Part shown: piece by piece, positions 1 to 26,698 of the stretch | How positions within the stretch are numbered: position 1 is the stretch's first letter | Layout of the letters: each line of letters begins with the position of its first letter | NCBI GenBank assembly: GCA_013339895.1 | Contig: JABACO010000018.1 | Coordinates: 7,513,481-7,577,480 of the forward strand | DNA from: Ephydatia muelleri | Taxonomy: Eukaryota; Porifera; Demospongiae; Spongillida; Spongillidae | Reading direction: 5' to 3' | Length of the DNA stretch: 64,000 nucleotides | Program-made: the position numbers and the translations under genes | Notes under the pieces: generated by a model | Seen by the model: only the letters and a program-made list of their open reading frames with translations | Told to the model about the DNA's origin: nothing | The model's database searches: none

Positions 1-117
1 TACTTGTGGCTTGGCATCAGCATTTTACTGGGAAAGGGGAAGAGGGTAGATTTTTCCCTTCAGTTTCTGATAGCATCAAACTTCTGTAAACAAAGGCTAT
101 CCTCCCCTCCATATAAG

Positions 118-782
118 GGATCTCCTGGGTGGACATGCACCAGCTGGCAGAGAGGAGCATCCTCCGAGATCTCGTGGAGGCAGGCATACTGAAGGGAGAT
201 GTGGAAGACATGATGCAGGAGCGCCTTGGAGCCGTGTTCATGCCTCACGGGCTGGGCCACTTCATGGGGATTGACGTACACGATGTGGGAGGGTACCCCC
301 AGGTGAGGTGGGCCACACACACACACCTGCATGGCTTGTGTCATGTGTAGCCTGATGCAGGGGACAGAACGCATACAGCTTCCTGGGTTGAAATCTCTGA
401 GGACAGTACGAGTTCTTGAGGAGGGAATGTGCCTGACCATTGAACCGGGTATCTACTTCATTCACCATGTAAGGAAGCGATGGCCTTAGGTCACCTGATT
501 GTATCTGATGTCACCTCCCCTACAACATGTCCCATACTTCCTGTCACCTGTCCCTCCCTCCTTCCTCCACAGCTCATGGATAAAGCCTTATCAAACCCGA
601 AACAGGCATGCTTTATTAATGCTGAAAAGTTAAATGCATTTAGGGACTTCGGTGGTGTGAGGATTGAAGACGATGTCATTGTGAGGTCTTCAGATGTGGA
701 ACTGCTCACCCAAGTCCCAAGGACTGTTGAAGAGATTGAGGCGTGGATGCAGCGCGGTGAAAAGACATGGCAGTCCGATTAG
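118..782 (+). CDS. PEPD: Xaa-Pro dipeptidase (prolidase), C-terminal part
   Basis: Last three exons of prolidase, the cytosolic metallopeptidase that splits dipeptides with C-terminal proline; the 5' part lies outside the window. Exons are 118-302, 361-468 and 573-782 (TAG stop), all with GT-AG borders and consistent phase. The translation shows the pita-bread core: [15 protein letters not shown] with the metal- and substrate-binding His residues, then [10 protein letters not shown] with a metal-ligand Glu, then [10 protein letters not shown] with the last metal-ligand Glu. The tail [16 protein letters not shown] matches the animal enzyme as I remember it. Introns are short (58 and 104 bp). 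AATAAA signals follow at 815-820 and again near 890. No frame damage is visible in this part. Confidence 0.95.
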
Positions 783-814
783 CTTCTGAAACCACAAATG
801 GGGAACCTTTTTGC

Positions 815-820
815 AATAAA
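815..820 (+). promoter_or_regulatory. Polyadenylation signal of PEPD
   Basis: AATAAA lies 33 bp after the PEPD stop codon; a second cluster is near 888-901. Position and strand fit 3'-end formation of PEPD. Confidence 0.6.
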
Positions 821-899
821 GACTAAGTTGTGCCCATATTTCCCCCATTTTTTGCTGCCAATTGTTGCTTCCCTTATAAGCTCCCCACAATAAACAATA

Positions 900-1230
900 A
901 ATTGGAATTATAGATGCAGTGATGAAGTGCAGGGGTATTGGTTGTCATGGTAACAAATGAATAAAGTTGCAGGAGCCCATAAGCTCTTAAACCTATTGCA
1001 TTCCTTCCAGTGGGACACACAATTGTTTCTCATCAGGAGGGTCTCTTGTAGGCAGTACTATGTCGCCTCGTCGCATCCATTGTCTGCTTGGATCCTCCAC
1101 TACCACCACCTAACCAACCCTCAGGAAGGCTCCTGCACACAGACACACCATGAAGATAACAAAGCAGCCTAGCCACAGCCCATTACACTACCTTCCTGAT
1201 CGACGATAGGCTTCTGGAGTAGAGCATAAT
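900..1230. other. Intergenic, nothing recognised
   Basis: Between the PEPD 3' end and the VIRMA tail I see no exon, RNA gene or long repeat. Short open frames here have no recognisable protein features. Confidence 0.5.
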
Positions 1231-1232
1231 TA

Positions 1233-1678
1233 TTGGGTAGCATTACATCATTATTACATCACATGAACATACTGCACCTTGCATATGAGACGTCCAAATG
1301 TTCATCCTGGGAACACAAATTTTTAAAACAGTTACACCTGGACAACAAACGTGGCCAAACACAGACCTTAGTGCATTGGTGGCCTTGGCAGCTGTGGCCA
1401 GCAGAGAGAGACGAGAATCCCACGGTCGCAAACTAGGCCCTGCCAGCCCTAGGGATGGTGATGGTCCAACATCCAGGGGTGTGTGGAATGAGGTGGGGAT
1501 CACCACACTCACCTATGTCCCTCCTCTGGGCACCATACTGGCCAAGCCCCGGGACCCCAAGAGGCCAGCGTCCCCCAAGATGGGGGGGAAGGAAGGAAGT
1601 GGGATGGGGAAGGTAGGGTATGCCCAGCGAGGGGACAAGCGAACTCTGCTGTGCTCCTCCCCTGCCCAGACCCCCAGA
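1233..1678 (-). CDS. Possible last exon(s) of VIRMA (uncertain)
   Basis: Downstream of the last certain VIRMA exon, the minus strand has a good pyrimidine-rich acceptor (exon would start at 1678) in phase with the upstream donor. It opens with a Gly-rich stretch, SGGLGRGGAQQ, and has a GTGAGT donor near 1513 and an acceptor near 1450. VIRMA tails are Gly/Arg-rich and poorly conserved, so this could be the C terminus, but I cannot align it. The opposite strand is also open (1298-1720), ending in a basic tail, RKRKDDA. Which strand is coding is unresolved. Confidence 0.3.
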
Positions 1679-1783
1679 CTAAAGGGGATGGGGAGGAGGA
1701 AGAGGAAGGATGATGCCTAAGTCAAACACAACATGTACCCCTTAATGGCTCCCTTCTGTCTCACTATTCCACTACCTGCGTAC

Positions 1784-16646
<14,863 letters not shown>

Positions 16647-16740
16647 TCCTATTAAGTGGCGGGACAATAACTACATGCGCGCCAGCTGGCTAGGTGCACG
16701 TGATGAGAAATATAAAAGTGCATTATTGGACTGAATAGCG
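16647..16740. promoter_or_regulatory. 94-bp bidirectional promoter of VIRMA and HSF2BP
   Basis: The start codons of the two divergent genes are separated by only 94 bp. The interval contains a palindromic CACGTG E-box (16697-16702) and TATAAAAG (16711-16718, orientation suited to HSF2BP). Both 5' UTRs must be very short or overlap the opposing gene. Confidence 0.75.
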
Positions 16741-17909
16741 ATGAATGCTTGTACAGAAAGTGAAAGGACATTAGCTTTGGAAGCGGTGAGTGTTTAGGGG
16801 ATGTAAATGCGTGTAGTTATTACTTTTATTGCAGCTGGCTTTGGCTAAAGAAGTGCGCACGAATTTGCAAGATTTAATGAAGGAATGGCATCAAACTGAA
16901 GAGGGTGTACCTCTATTGAGCCAAGCGCTAGCCGACAAGCAGGTTGCAAAATAAGTATTAGTCTGGTGGTGTTATAAGGTAAATGTTCCCAGCTACTGCT
17001 AGTGCATAGAACGGACCTCGACAAATTAGCAACAGAAGCAATGATGCTTAGAGAGTTCATAGTGAAGGTACTCTCTCCAGACTACACCAGTGCCCTGTCA
17101 AAGCTCACCAGTACAGAACAAGGTGACGATTTTGGCTGCATGGGCCTCTGGAGTTAAAAACTTTAAACTATTTCAGAATTGCACAGAGTCACAAAAGACA
17201 AGAATCTGCTGGAAAGTGAGAAAGAGCAATTGGCCAGAAAGGCAGAGTCACTGATGGTTGACTTTGAACAGGAAAAACAGGTTAGCTTGTTCCAGTTACC
17301 TCACATTTCCTCATGTAATTCCAAAACTTGTTGACTTTTGTATGAAACCAACAGGAGAAGAGTCTAGTCAAGGTTAGGGGGCCTCTGGGGGACAAGGCAG
17401 ACCTTGGTAACCATATTGGATTCATCCCCTTCAGAATGAGCTCGTTGCTGCGACGCACCAGCTAGCCCAGCAGGCAGAGTATTGCTCCATCATGGGGGCA
17501 TCTTGCAGTACACTGCTATGGAGGGTGTCCAAGCATGAGGAATCTATTCATTCACTGCTCAGTGGGGTTGGTACACATCTGAGATGGTGGGCTCAAAATG
17601 GAGTAGTTCCCTCCCCACCTTTTCTATTTCTTTATCTAATTTCTTCATTTTGATTTCAAGTCTAAAGTGAACGAGTTCTTTCAACTGGTCGGGGAGACAG
17701 TAGCAAGCTATATCTCCATTTACCATGAAGGCTTTCCCTCTGAAGACACAGAGGAGACACAGTTTGTGCTTGCCCTTTGCGGAACAGTCACAAGTAAGAG
17801 GCTTGTACAAAATACACACATGCATGCATGCATACGTATGTACGTCCGTCCATCCGTCCATCCATACCTACATACATACATACATGCATGGATGCAGGCA
17901 CGCACACAC

Positions 17910-17983
<74 letters not shown>

Positions 17984-19211
17984 TCACTATACCAAGTCCG
18001 TGAGGAATTGGGAAATTCATTCTTTGTTTGTTTGTTTTTTCTCTTTCTTGATTTGGGCTATTATGCTTCCAGATATTGCTGCTTCTGCATACGGTCGTGA
18101 ATATCTATCTAGCAGCAGCTGTGGGCTTGACCTGGTGGATGTCCTGTGTAGTGTGCTGGTGGAGATTCCTCATGGACAGGGGTATGGAGGTGTGGGTTCT
18201 TCCACTATGTACATCTGTGTGTCTTATCTTGCTCCTCCCCTCATGTTCCAATATTTTGCAATCTCTGCATATGTTGCAAGGACAAAGCTGAGGAAGTAAG
18301 TTCTAAGCCATATTTTTTCGACAACGTTTTCACAAACAATTATTTGAGCCAGCTTGTGTTTAATGGCACTGTACAACGTGAGGTGAGGATGATGCAGTGT
18401 GTGAGGATGATGCAGTGTGTGAGGGTGATGCAGTGTGTGAGGATGATGCAGTATGTGAGGATGATGCAGTGTGTGAGACCCAATTATTATACGCCCAAAA
18501 TCCTTAGCATTAACCAGAAAGGTCTTACCCACCTCTCCTTGAAACCAAATCTGATCAATGACTTGGTGTGGGTACTAAAAGGTGAGCGTTGAGAGCAGCT
18601 GCTTAATTCTTCTTTATTTCATTTGATGTTTTTCAGGGTCACATGATGTTGTTACTAGGCAACATGCTCTAAGGTAACAAACCTTGACTCAGACACTTGC
18701 AGCCCCTCCCCTTTAACACATCTGATGTGGGTGGGGACAGGTTACTGCAGTCCATGGTGCTGGAGCCAGCTAGTGAGCTAGTCCTGCAGCGTCTTGTGCA
18801 GGCCATACCATTGGAGCTTCTTCATGTGTTGTCTTCTGATCCCCATCATGAGGTGATACATGTGTGCTGGCATGTCTGTGTGTGCATGTGTGTGTGGGCC
18901 TGTGTGTGTCTGCATGTGTGTGCACATGTGTGTATGTGCGTGTGTCTGTGTGCAGGTGTGTGGGGGCCAGTGTGTGCATGTGTGTGTGGTGCCTGTGTAT
19001 GCATGTGTGTGGGTGTGTGGGCCAGTGTGTGCATGTGTGTGTGTCTGTGCATGTGTGTGTGACTTATGTGCAGACATGCAGATGTGTGTGTGTTGGCATA
19101 TAGTTGACGTGTACATGTTGTCAGCCACATTTTTGTGTCATTGTACAGGTGAATACAGCTGCTCTTGAATTGCTGACAGATATGCAGGCACTTTGCAGTG
19201 GGACCAAGTGA
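16741..19211 (+). CDS. HSF2BP: HSF2-binding protein (meiotic recombination factor MEILB2)
   Basis: In vertebrates this protein binds BRCA2 and BRME1 and brings RAD51/DMC1 to meiotic breaks. Fourteen exons keep one frame: 16741-16785, 16835-16942, 16993-17122, 17177-17280, 17355-17372, 17435-17566, 17661-17793, 18073-18181, 18281-18295, 18353-18382, 18508-18581, 18637-18673, 18741-18852, 19149-19211 (TGA). About 369 aa against 334 in human. Residues 50-130 are a charged coiled coil; the conserved block QQAEYCSIMGASCSTLLW follows, then the armadillo-like C-terminal half with NIAASAYGREYL, LCLMALYNV and RLLQSMVLEP. The ending TAALELLTDMQAL matches the family C terminus. Exons 5 (18 nt), 9 (15 nt) and 10 (30 nt) are microexons placed by phase and homology. 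It shares its promoter with VIRMA. Confidence 0.95.
18382..18478. repeat. 18-bp array at the HSF2BP exon 10 donor
   Basis: Five to six copies of GAGGATGATGCAGTGTGT start exactly at the 5' splice site of exon 10, so GTGAGG-type donors are repeated. Confidence 0.88.
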
Positions 19212-19719
19212 TGGTTGCACAGAATTGTTATTGTACAGCCACTGTGACAATTATCTGTGGCCGTTCCTGTGATCGCATGTGTGTATGTATATTGCAGTCC
19301 AGCCATCTCTCCTGGTATCTGATGCTGGACAGTATTTCATTCATAATTTATTTATTTTTGTTCATATATCCTTGCCATTTAAGCAGCCATTATGATTTTT
19401 GAATTGCATTTCAAGGCTAAATAACGCAGCGTCACTTGCAGGTGAAAGAGGCGTCCAAAATTAAATGCTGCATTCCACCATGTGTCATGAATGACCACTT
19501 GATTAATTTGGACATATTAAACAAGAGTATTGTTTCCATGAGCACGCTTTTAACTGTGATGACCTCTTTCCCTTGCAGCAGCTCTTAAATTAATTCAATA
19601 GTGCACACATACACTGCACACAACAGAATTTCTGCTACCGTGAGGAGCTGACAATCCTGAGAAGCTTCAATAATGACGGAACCCACCATAATTGAAATAG
19701 GGCTCCATACCTCTAAACA

Positions 19720-19815
19720 GGCTGAGTCTACGGGTCTGTCCACCTCTTGCAGGATGTCACGCTGTTGTCATTCACCGTGCCATCAGGATGGCTGCTTGTT
19801 AGGGATGGCTGTCAT
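19720..19815 (-). pseudogene. Relic of a PLA2G15-like last exon
   Basis: The plus-strand text TGTCATTCACCGTGCCATCA and its flanks match the antisense of the 3' end of the intact PLA2G15-like copies (compare 26800-26900), with an internal deletion. It lies in block A of the duplication. Confidence 0.65.
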
Positions 19816-20410
19816 GGTGTCATGGACTATTGGAAGGCACAACTTGCAGATAGTTTATCAGTATCTAGACAATGTTACAGCCTTTTTTGTTGGTCTGGGC
19901 ACTCAGATGGTTGTATGCTTGTAAATTTCTCACTTGATAGGAAGTGATTTTACAATCATGAAATGAAAACTATTATTCTTTTTTTAACAAACAAAAATAA
20001 AATAACTTGCATGATGTCTAAACATACTAGAGAGTGAGGGAATTAGTTTGCTTTTGATGCATTCCTTCCAGTTTAAGAATTTATTTATTTTTGTAAGGAA
20101 AACTTACCATTATATTGACAACGGAAGAGCAGGATCTTGAAGAGCAGCATCTTTATTCCTTTGAAAGAATTGTTGTTAATCTGTTCTTTTAAAAGGGTCA
20201 TAACCCATTAAGGAGTAGTGGGAAATGTACAATCCATAACCCTAATTACTGTACAAGTCTGCAGGCTATGTATGGATATGTGTGAGTGGTCTGACCCATT
20301 CCATCAGTAGTCCCTTTTTACTCTGGTCCCAGCGGTATGCAAAGTAGGGACCACGTTAAAAGTTGCATCATGATGGCTTCCTACATGCATGTGTCCATGC
20401 ACCCACCCAC

Positions 20411-20560
20411 ACAATACACATGCACACACACGTGCACACACACATGCACACACACATGCACACACACATGCACACACACATGCACACACACATGCACACA
20501 CACATGCACACATACATGCACACACACATGCACACACACATGCACACACACACATTGCAC
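20411..20560. repeat. CATGCACACA array
   Basis: Ten-bp tandem repeat; the same array recurs at 21290-21635 and 23300-23445 in the other duplicated blocks. Confidence 0.9.
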
Positions 20561-21000
20561 ACACTTACACATAAAGACATATTTCACAAGAAGTGCTATG
20601 ACAATGCAAACAGGTGACTGATGGTGCCAGTAGTTACCAGGAATAATTATGATGGTGTTCCCTTCATTTAATAGTAATAGGCACTGTCATTACCTGGAAG
20701 CATTCCAAGCAGAAAGGAGAGCCACATGCCATAGCTGAGTTAGGATATTCTTCAGGATACCATGGGGATGGACACAAGACCAGAGTGTTCACATTGACCC
20801 ACACCACTAGCAGACTATGAATCACGTATGTCAGCAGAAGTCAGGGAGATGATTTGTCTTGAGCTCTGCACCACTTGGTATGCTTATAGGGTCCAACAGT
20901 GAATGATGAAGAGTACACAGATGCAGTGTGTGTCAGAGACTCATGGATCCATCCACAATAGAACAACTCTGGGGTGCAAGCCTCTGGTCTAGGAGATAAC

Positions 21001-21205
21001 CTCCATTCCACCATGTCTGGTCCAGGAGATAACCTCCGTCTGGTCCAGGAGATAACCTCCATTCCACCATGTCTGGTCCAGGAGATAACCTTCATTCCAC
21101 CATGTCTGGTCCAGGAGATAACCTCCATTCCACCATGTCTGGTCCAGAGATAACCTCCATTCCACCATGTCTGGTCCAGGAGATAACCTCCATTCCACCA
21201 TGTGT
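21001..21205. repeat. About 33-bp minisatellite
   Basis: Six to seven copies of a unit containing CTGGTCCAGGAGATAACCTC and CATTCCACCATGT. Single copies of parts of it occur at about 19470 and 23870. Confidence 0.88.
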
Positions 21206-21289
21206 CATGTGATTAGTTTGGACGTATGAAACAAGACCATGAGCACATTGTGGTGACCTTGTCCTCAGAGTCAAATTAATTCAATAGAG

Positions 21290-21635
21290 CACACACACAC
21301 ACACATGCACACACACATGCACACACACATGCACACACACATGCACACACACATGCACACACACATGCACACACACATGCACACACACATGCACACACAC
21401 ATGCACCACATGCACACACACATGCACACACACATGCACACACACATGCACACACACATGCACACACACATGAACACACACATGCACACAACATGCACAC
21501 ATGCACACACACATGCACACACCATGCACACACACATGCACACACACATGCACACACACACATGCCACACATGCACACACATGCACACACATGCACACAC
21601 ATGCACCACACATGCACACCACACATGCACACACT
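21290..21635. repeat. CATGCACACA array, second copy
   Basis: Longest of the three arrays, with several units shortened. Confidence 0.9.
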
Positions 21636-22140
21636 TACACATAAAGACATGCACAGACATATTCACAAGAAGTGCTATGAATGCAGACAGTTAACAGATG
21701 GTGCCAGTTGTATTTGAGCAGTGTGAGTTACCAGGAATAATTATGATGGTGTTCCTTCATTAATAGTAATTGGTACTGTCATTACCTGGAAGCATTCCAA
21801 GCAGAAAGGAGAGCCACATGTCATAGCTGAGTTAGGTTATTCTTCAGGATACCATGGGGATGGAGACAAGACCAGAGTGTTCACATTGACCCACACCACT
21901 AGCAGACTATGAATCACGTATGTCAGCAGAAGTCAGGGAGATGATTTGTCTTGAGCTCTGCACCACTTGGTATGCTTATAGGGTCCAACAGTGAATGATG
22001 AAGAGTACACAGATGCAGTGTGTGTCAGAGGCTCATGGATCCATCCACAATACAATGACCCTGGGCTATGAGGCAACAGATTGTAAGCAATGTGTTCTAA
22101 CACTCCAATTATGGTTTAACTACAAGGAGTGTCCACCACA

Positions 22141-22235
<95 letters not shown>

Positions 22236-22240
22236 ACACA
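22141..22240. repeat. (CA)n microsatellite
   Basis: About 45 CA units between block B2 and block A2. Confidence 0.9.
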
Positions 22241-22344
22241 CTACAGAAGTTCTGCTACCATGAGGAGCTGACAATCATAAGAAGCTTCAATCATGACGGA
22301 ACCCACCATTATTGAAATAGGCTCCATACCCTAAGCAGGCTAGG

Positions 22345-22440
22345 TCTATGGGTCTGTCCACTTCTTGCAGGATGTCATGCTGTTGTCATTCATCAGGCCG
22401 ATGGCTGACTGCTCGCTGGGGATGGCCGTAAAGTTATCTG
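22345..22440 (-). pseudogene. Second relic of a PLA2G15-like last exon
   Basis: TCCACTTCTTGCAGGATGTC and the following bases match the antisense of the Ser/Asp/His-hydrolase last exon at 26810-26900 with small deletions. Confidence 0.65.
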
Positions 22441-23299
22441 ACTGTCATGGACTATTGGAAGGCACAACTTGCAGATTGCTTGTTAGGGATGGCTGTCATG
22501 GTGTCATGGACTATTGGAAGGCACAACTTGCAGATAGCTTATCAGTATCTAGACAATGTTACAGCCTTTTTTGTTGGTCTGGGCACCAGATGGTTGTATG
22601 CTTGTAAATTTCTCACTTGATAGGAAGTGATTTTACAATCATGAAATGAAAATTATGATTCTTTTTTTAACTAAACACAAATGAAATCACTTGTACGATA
22701 ATTAAGCATACTAGAGAGCGAGGGAATTAGTTTGTTTTGATGCATTCCTTTAGGTTTATGAATTTATTTATTTTAAGGAAAACTTACCATTATATTTACA
22801 ATGGAAAAAGCAAGGGTCTTTATTCCTTTGAAAGAATTGTTGGAATCTCCAAATCTTTGTTTCCCAATCTGTTTCGTCTCCAATGTCACAACAGCATCAT
22901 AGTATTATTCAGTGGGTATTGGCTTTGTTTAGATACCTTGGCTCATTGTGGAGGTCACAGCTGTAGCATAATCACTGCATGCTACTCCCCCAATACCATG
23001 CCACAAAAGGTCATTCATCTGTGGACACTCCTTGTAGTTAAACCATAATTGGAGTGTTAGAACACAATCTGTTCTTGATAACCCATTAAGGAGTAGCTGG
23101 AATGTACAACCCATAACCCTAATTACTGTCCAAATGTGTACAAGTCTGCAGGCTATGTATGGATATGTGTGAGTGGTCTGACCCATTCCATCAGTAGTCC
23201 CTTTTGACTCTAGTCCCAGCGGTATGCAAAGTAGGGACCACGTTAAAAGTTGCATCATGATGGCTTCCTACATGCATGTGTCCATGCACCCACCCACAC

Positions 23300-23445
23300 A
23301 ATACACATGCACACACACATGCACACACACATGCACACACACATGCACACACATGCACACACACATGCACACACATGCACACACACATGCACACACACAT
23401 GCACACACACATGCACACACACATGCACACACACATGCACACACT
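23300..23445. repeat. CATGCACACA array, third copy
   Basis: Same 10-bp unit as at 20411 and 21290. Confidence 0.9.
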
Positions 23446-24109
23446 TACACATAAAGACATGCACAGACATAAAGAAGTGCTATGACAGGTGACAGATGGT
23501 GCCAGTTGTATTTGAGTAGTGTGAGTTACCAGGAATAATTATGATGGTGTTCCCTTCATTTAATAGTAATAGGCACTGTCATTACCTGGAAGCATTCCAA
23601 GCAGAAAGGGAGAGCCACATGCCATAGCTGAGTTAGGATATTCTTCAGGATACCATGGGGATGGACACAAGACCAGAGTGTTCACATTGACCCACACCAC
23701 TAGCAGACTATGAATCACGTATGTCAGCAGAAGTCAGGGAGATGATTTGACTTGAGCTCTGCACCACTTGGTATGCTTATAGGGTCCAACAGTGAGTACA
23801 CAGATGTGGTGTGTGTCAGAGGCTCATGGATCCATCCACAATACAACGACTCTGGGCTATGAGCCTCTGGTCCAGGAGATAACCTCCTGACGATTTAATT
23901 AATGGCTTGACATACTCAGATTGTAGCGTGCAATTCACCAACACCTACACAAGGATGTATAGCTAGGCAACAGCAGACCTCAGAAGACCCGAACTGCCAG
24001 CTCTTTATACGAAGGAAATGCGAGAGCAAGAAAGAAAATAATTCAGTTCACACAAATGGGTGCACATTGGAGCATAAATGTATAAAATTTCTATTGGCTA
24101 TCCGAGACT

Positions 24110-26471
24110 TCAAGAGTACACAACATCTTGAACGGCTCTGATGACATCGGAGTCCTTGATCATGCTCACATGCTCCACCCCACTGAAGCCAGCTGTGAAC
24201 ACAGGTTGGCTCTGTTGGAGGCGCCACTTCTCGCAGGACGTCAGGCTAATGTCATTCACAGTACCATCACCTAACCCGTACACAATGGACGGCTGCTCGT
24301 CAGGGAAATTGCTCATCTTGTAGTGGAACTGTAGTGGGGTCTTGACGTCAGCCCCGTAGTAGCAATATGTGGTGACCCCCGGGGGTGGGAGGGGGCCTGT
24401 TAAATTAACTACTTGTTCAAACATTGCATACCCCAGTGGGTAGTCAATATCATTGAAAAGGTCGTAGTAGTCCCAGGATGAGTAATTCTTGTTGCCAGTG
24501 ACGACAAGGATATCCTCTTCGGTCCAGGTGTCAGAGGGGTAGGGTAGGAGCCAGGCCGTGCTCAGGTAGGAGCGATCGGTCGAGCGACTGTTTGCATTGG
24601 ACACAATGAACACGCCTTCATTGTCCCCGGAGACGAACGCCAGGGCGGCCTTTGCTGCTCCCCGCCACGCCCCCGAGAGTGTGACATAGGCCTTGATGTA
24701 GGTGTCCTTCCAGGCCTGGTCCACCACCTTGGTGAGGAAGAACAGGGAGGTGGGAGCTCCCAGACTGTGCACTACCAGGGTGACTGGAGCGTTGCCTGCC
24801 AGCTGGTAGGTCTCTTCAATCAACCTCATTAGGTCATTGTAGAAGCCTTGTGTGAGCAGCAGGTCTGTGTGGCAAAGATAGACAACATAGATTAATTCTG
24901 GCACATACACAACTCACATACCATACGCCCTTCTAGGAATACTGTGTAATTTGAGAAGGTCATGGTCTATTGACCAGGGATATTTCCCTTGAAGCTATCA
25001 GATTACGCATGGAGTTAAATGATGCATGAAAGCATTCTGATATCAGCTTCTAGATTAGGTCAGGGTACTTCCCAGGAATAGTCACTACTTTTTAAAAAGT
25101 CAGAAGCTTTTCCTATCTCAACTTAGCCAGCATTGTACATTAACATGAAATTTTATCATGCATTATAATAATAGTGATTTATACACCATTTGGGGTCACT
25201 ATGCATGATCTAAGGGACCTCATAGCTGGAGGTGAAAGTATGGCTGTAAAGGCAGGAGGTATGGCTGTAAAGGCAGAGGTATGCTGTAGGAGGTATGGCT
25301 GTAAAGGCAGGAGGAGGTGGCTGTAAAGGCAGGAGGTATGGCTGTAAAGGCAGGAGGTATGGCTGTAAAGGCAGGAGGCTGTAAAGGCAGGAGCATGGCT
25401 AAAGGCAGGAGGTATGGCTATAAAGGCAGGAGGTATGGCTGTAAAGGCAGGAGGTATGGCTGTAAAGGCAGGAGGTATGGCTGTAAAGGCAGGAGGTATG
25501 GCTATAAAGGCAGGAGGTATGGCTGTAAAGGCGGAGGCATGGCTGTAAGGGCAGGAGGAGGTATGGTTACATTATACTCCTCTGTAACCTAACTCTAACC
25601 AAATTACTCTTTCCTACACATAATGAGTTCAAGGGTACAGATGTGATGACAAATAACCACACAATGCGCACCTGCGGAATATCTCCAGTCAAATGGAGCT
25701 CCCCTGATGTTCTTCCCTGGCTCATAGCCAAGCTGGACAAAGTGCTGCACCATGGCATGGAAATACTGTGTAGGTTCAAACCATGGCATGGCAGGGTCAA
25801 GGTACTCTACAGAGCTGGTGTTGCCAAACCCTGGCACATTGGTCTCCACACCTTCTGTGTTGCCATACTGGTTAGTGATGCTGTTGTAACGAAGCCTGTG
25901 GAAATACGATAGGGATGAATGCCCACATAGATACAAAACAGTTCAATCTCTGAAGGCTCAGCCACATCAAACCACTGTTAACAAGTGCCGACTACTCCCA
26001 AATTAAGGTGCCATGCTACCACCACCACTGGCACGCGTGCAATCTGTGAGATTACTGTATCCATGTAAACGAACGCACATGATATTATCCGATGAACAAT
26101 TGATGTTCCATGGCAAGGTATTTGTCAAATTGAGCCACATGTTGTACCACCCTGATACCTTGGGGCAGTCAGGGTTGGGTACAGAAGTCCTGTTCAGCTT
26201 TCCCCATAGCTGGTTTCCCAATATGCCTGGAACTGAAGGAGATGGGGGAGGTGGAGAGATCATTTCGTAGATTGGTCTGTGGTATAACCACCGTTGTACA
26301 CAGTACTCAATAACCCTACCGGAGCATTCAACGGTCATGCAGGAAAGTAGCCTGCTAGTGTGCAAGACATGATATTCCGTTCATACCGATCACGATAGGT
26401 GATCCTATAACAGCGTCTACTGATTCCCCTCTGGAGAGCAGCCACAAGCAGAATAACAGCGTGACGGCCAT
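24110..26471 (-). CDS. PLA2G15: Lysosomal phospholipase A/acyltransferase-like, copy 1
   Basis: LCAT/LPLA2-family serine hydrolase, normally a lysosomal or secreted glycerophospholipid deacylase and transacylase. Four exons: 26387-26471, 26079-26232, 25672-25895, 24110-24864; 405 aa against 412 in human. Exon A encodes a signal peptide (MAVTLLFCLWLLSRGESV). Catalytic triad: Ser in VVHSLGA, Asp in YGLGDGTVND, His in GVEHVSM. VPGFGN, GAPFDWRYS and AWKDTYIKAYVTLSG are family blocks. N-glycosylation sites are present (for example NRTS). It is the 3'-most of three head-to-tail paralogues on this strand. Human LPLA2 has AHSMG at the nucleophile; here it is VHSLG. Confidence 0.93.
25229..25565. repeat. 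Minisatellite, about 21-bp unit
   Basis: About 14 copies of GGTATGGCTGTAAAGGCAGG A in the last intron of PLA2G15-like copy 1. Confidence 0.9.
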
Positions 26472-26698
26472 GAATGGAGCCTAAATATATTCACAAACAG
26501 CTCCTCCCACAGCCCCCCTGCGTATTCCGGAATCTTCGTCGCTACTTCGAATACCACCGTTTCTGCGTATTTAAATAAAGCACCACAGCCCAGAGTCTAC
26601 ACCGGTGAGTGAAAAGTATTATCTGTTGTTTAGAAGTAGTCATTGTCATGTTTTCTGGAGTAGCCACATACACAATAATTTTTATAAAGAAACGTTCG

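Larger units (their letters stand above)
19560..24000. repeat. Diverged tandem duplication, about 2.8-kb period
   Basis: Two block types recur in order. Block A is at 19560-20190 and 22240-22850. Block B is at 20200-20990 and 23080-23880, with a partial copy at 21630-22060. Shared text includes GCATCATGATGGCTTCCTAC and CACTAGCAGACTATGAATCA. Each B block surrounds a CATGCACACA array. No intact gene is present. Confidence 0.8.
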
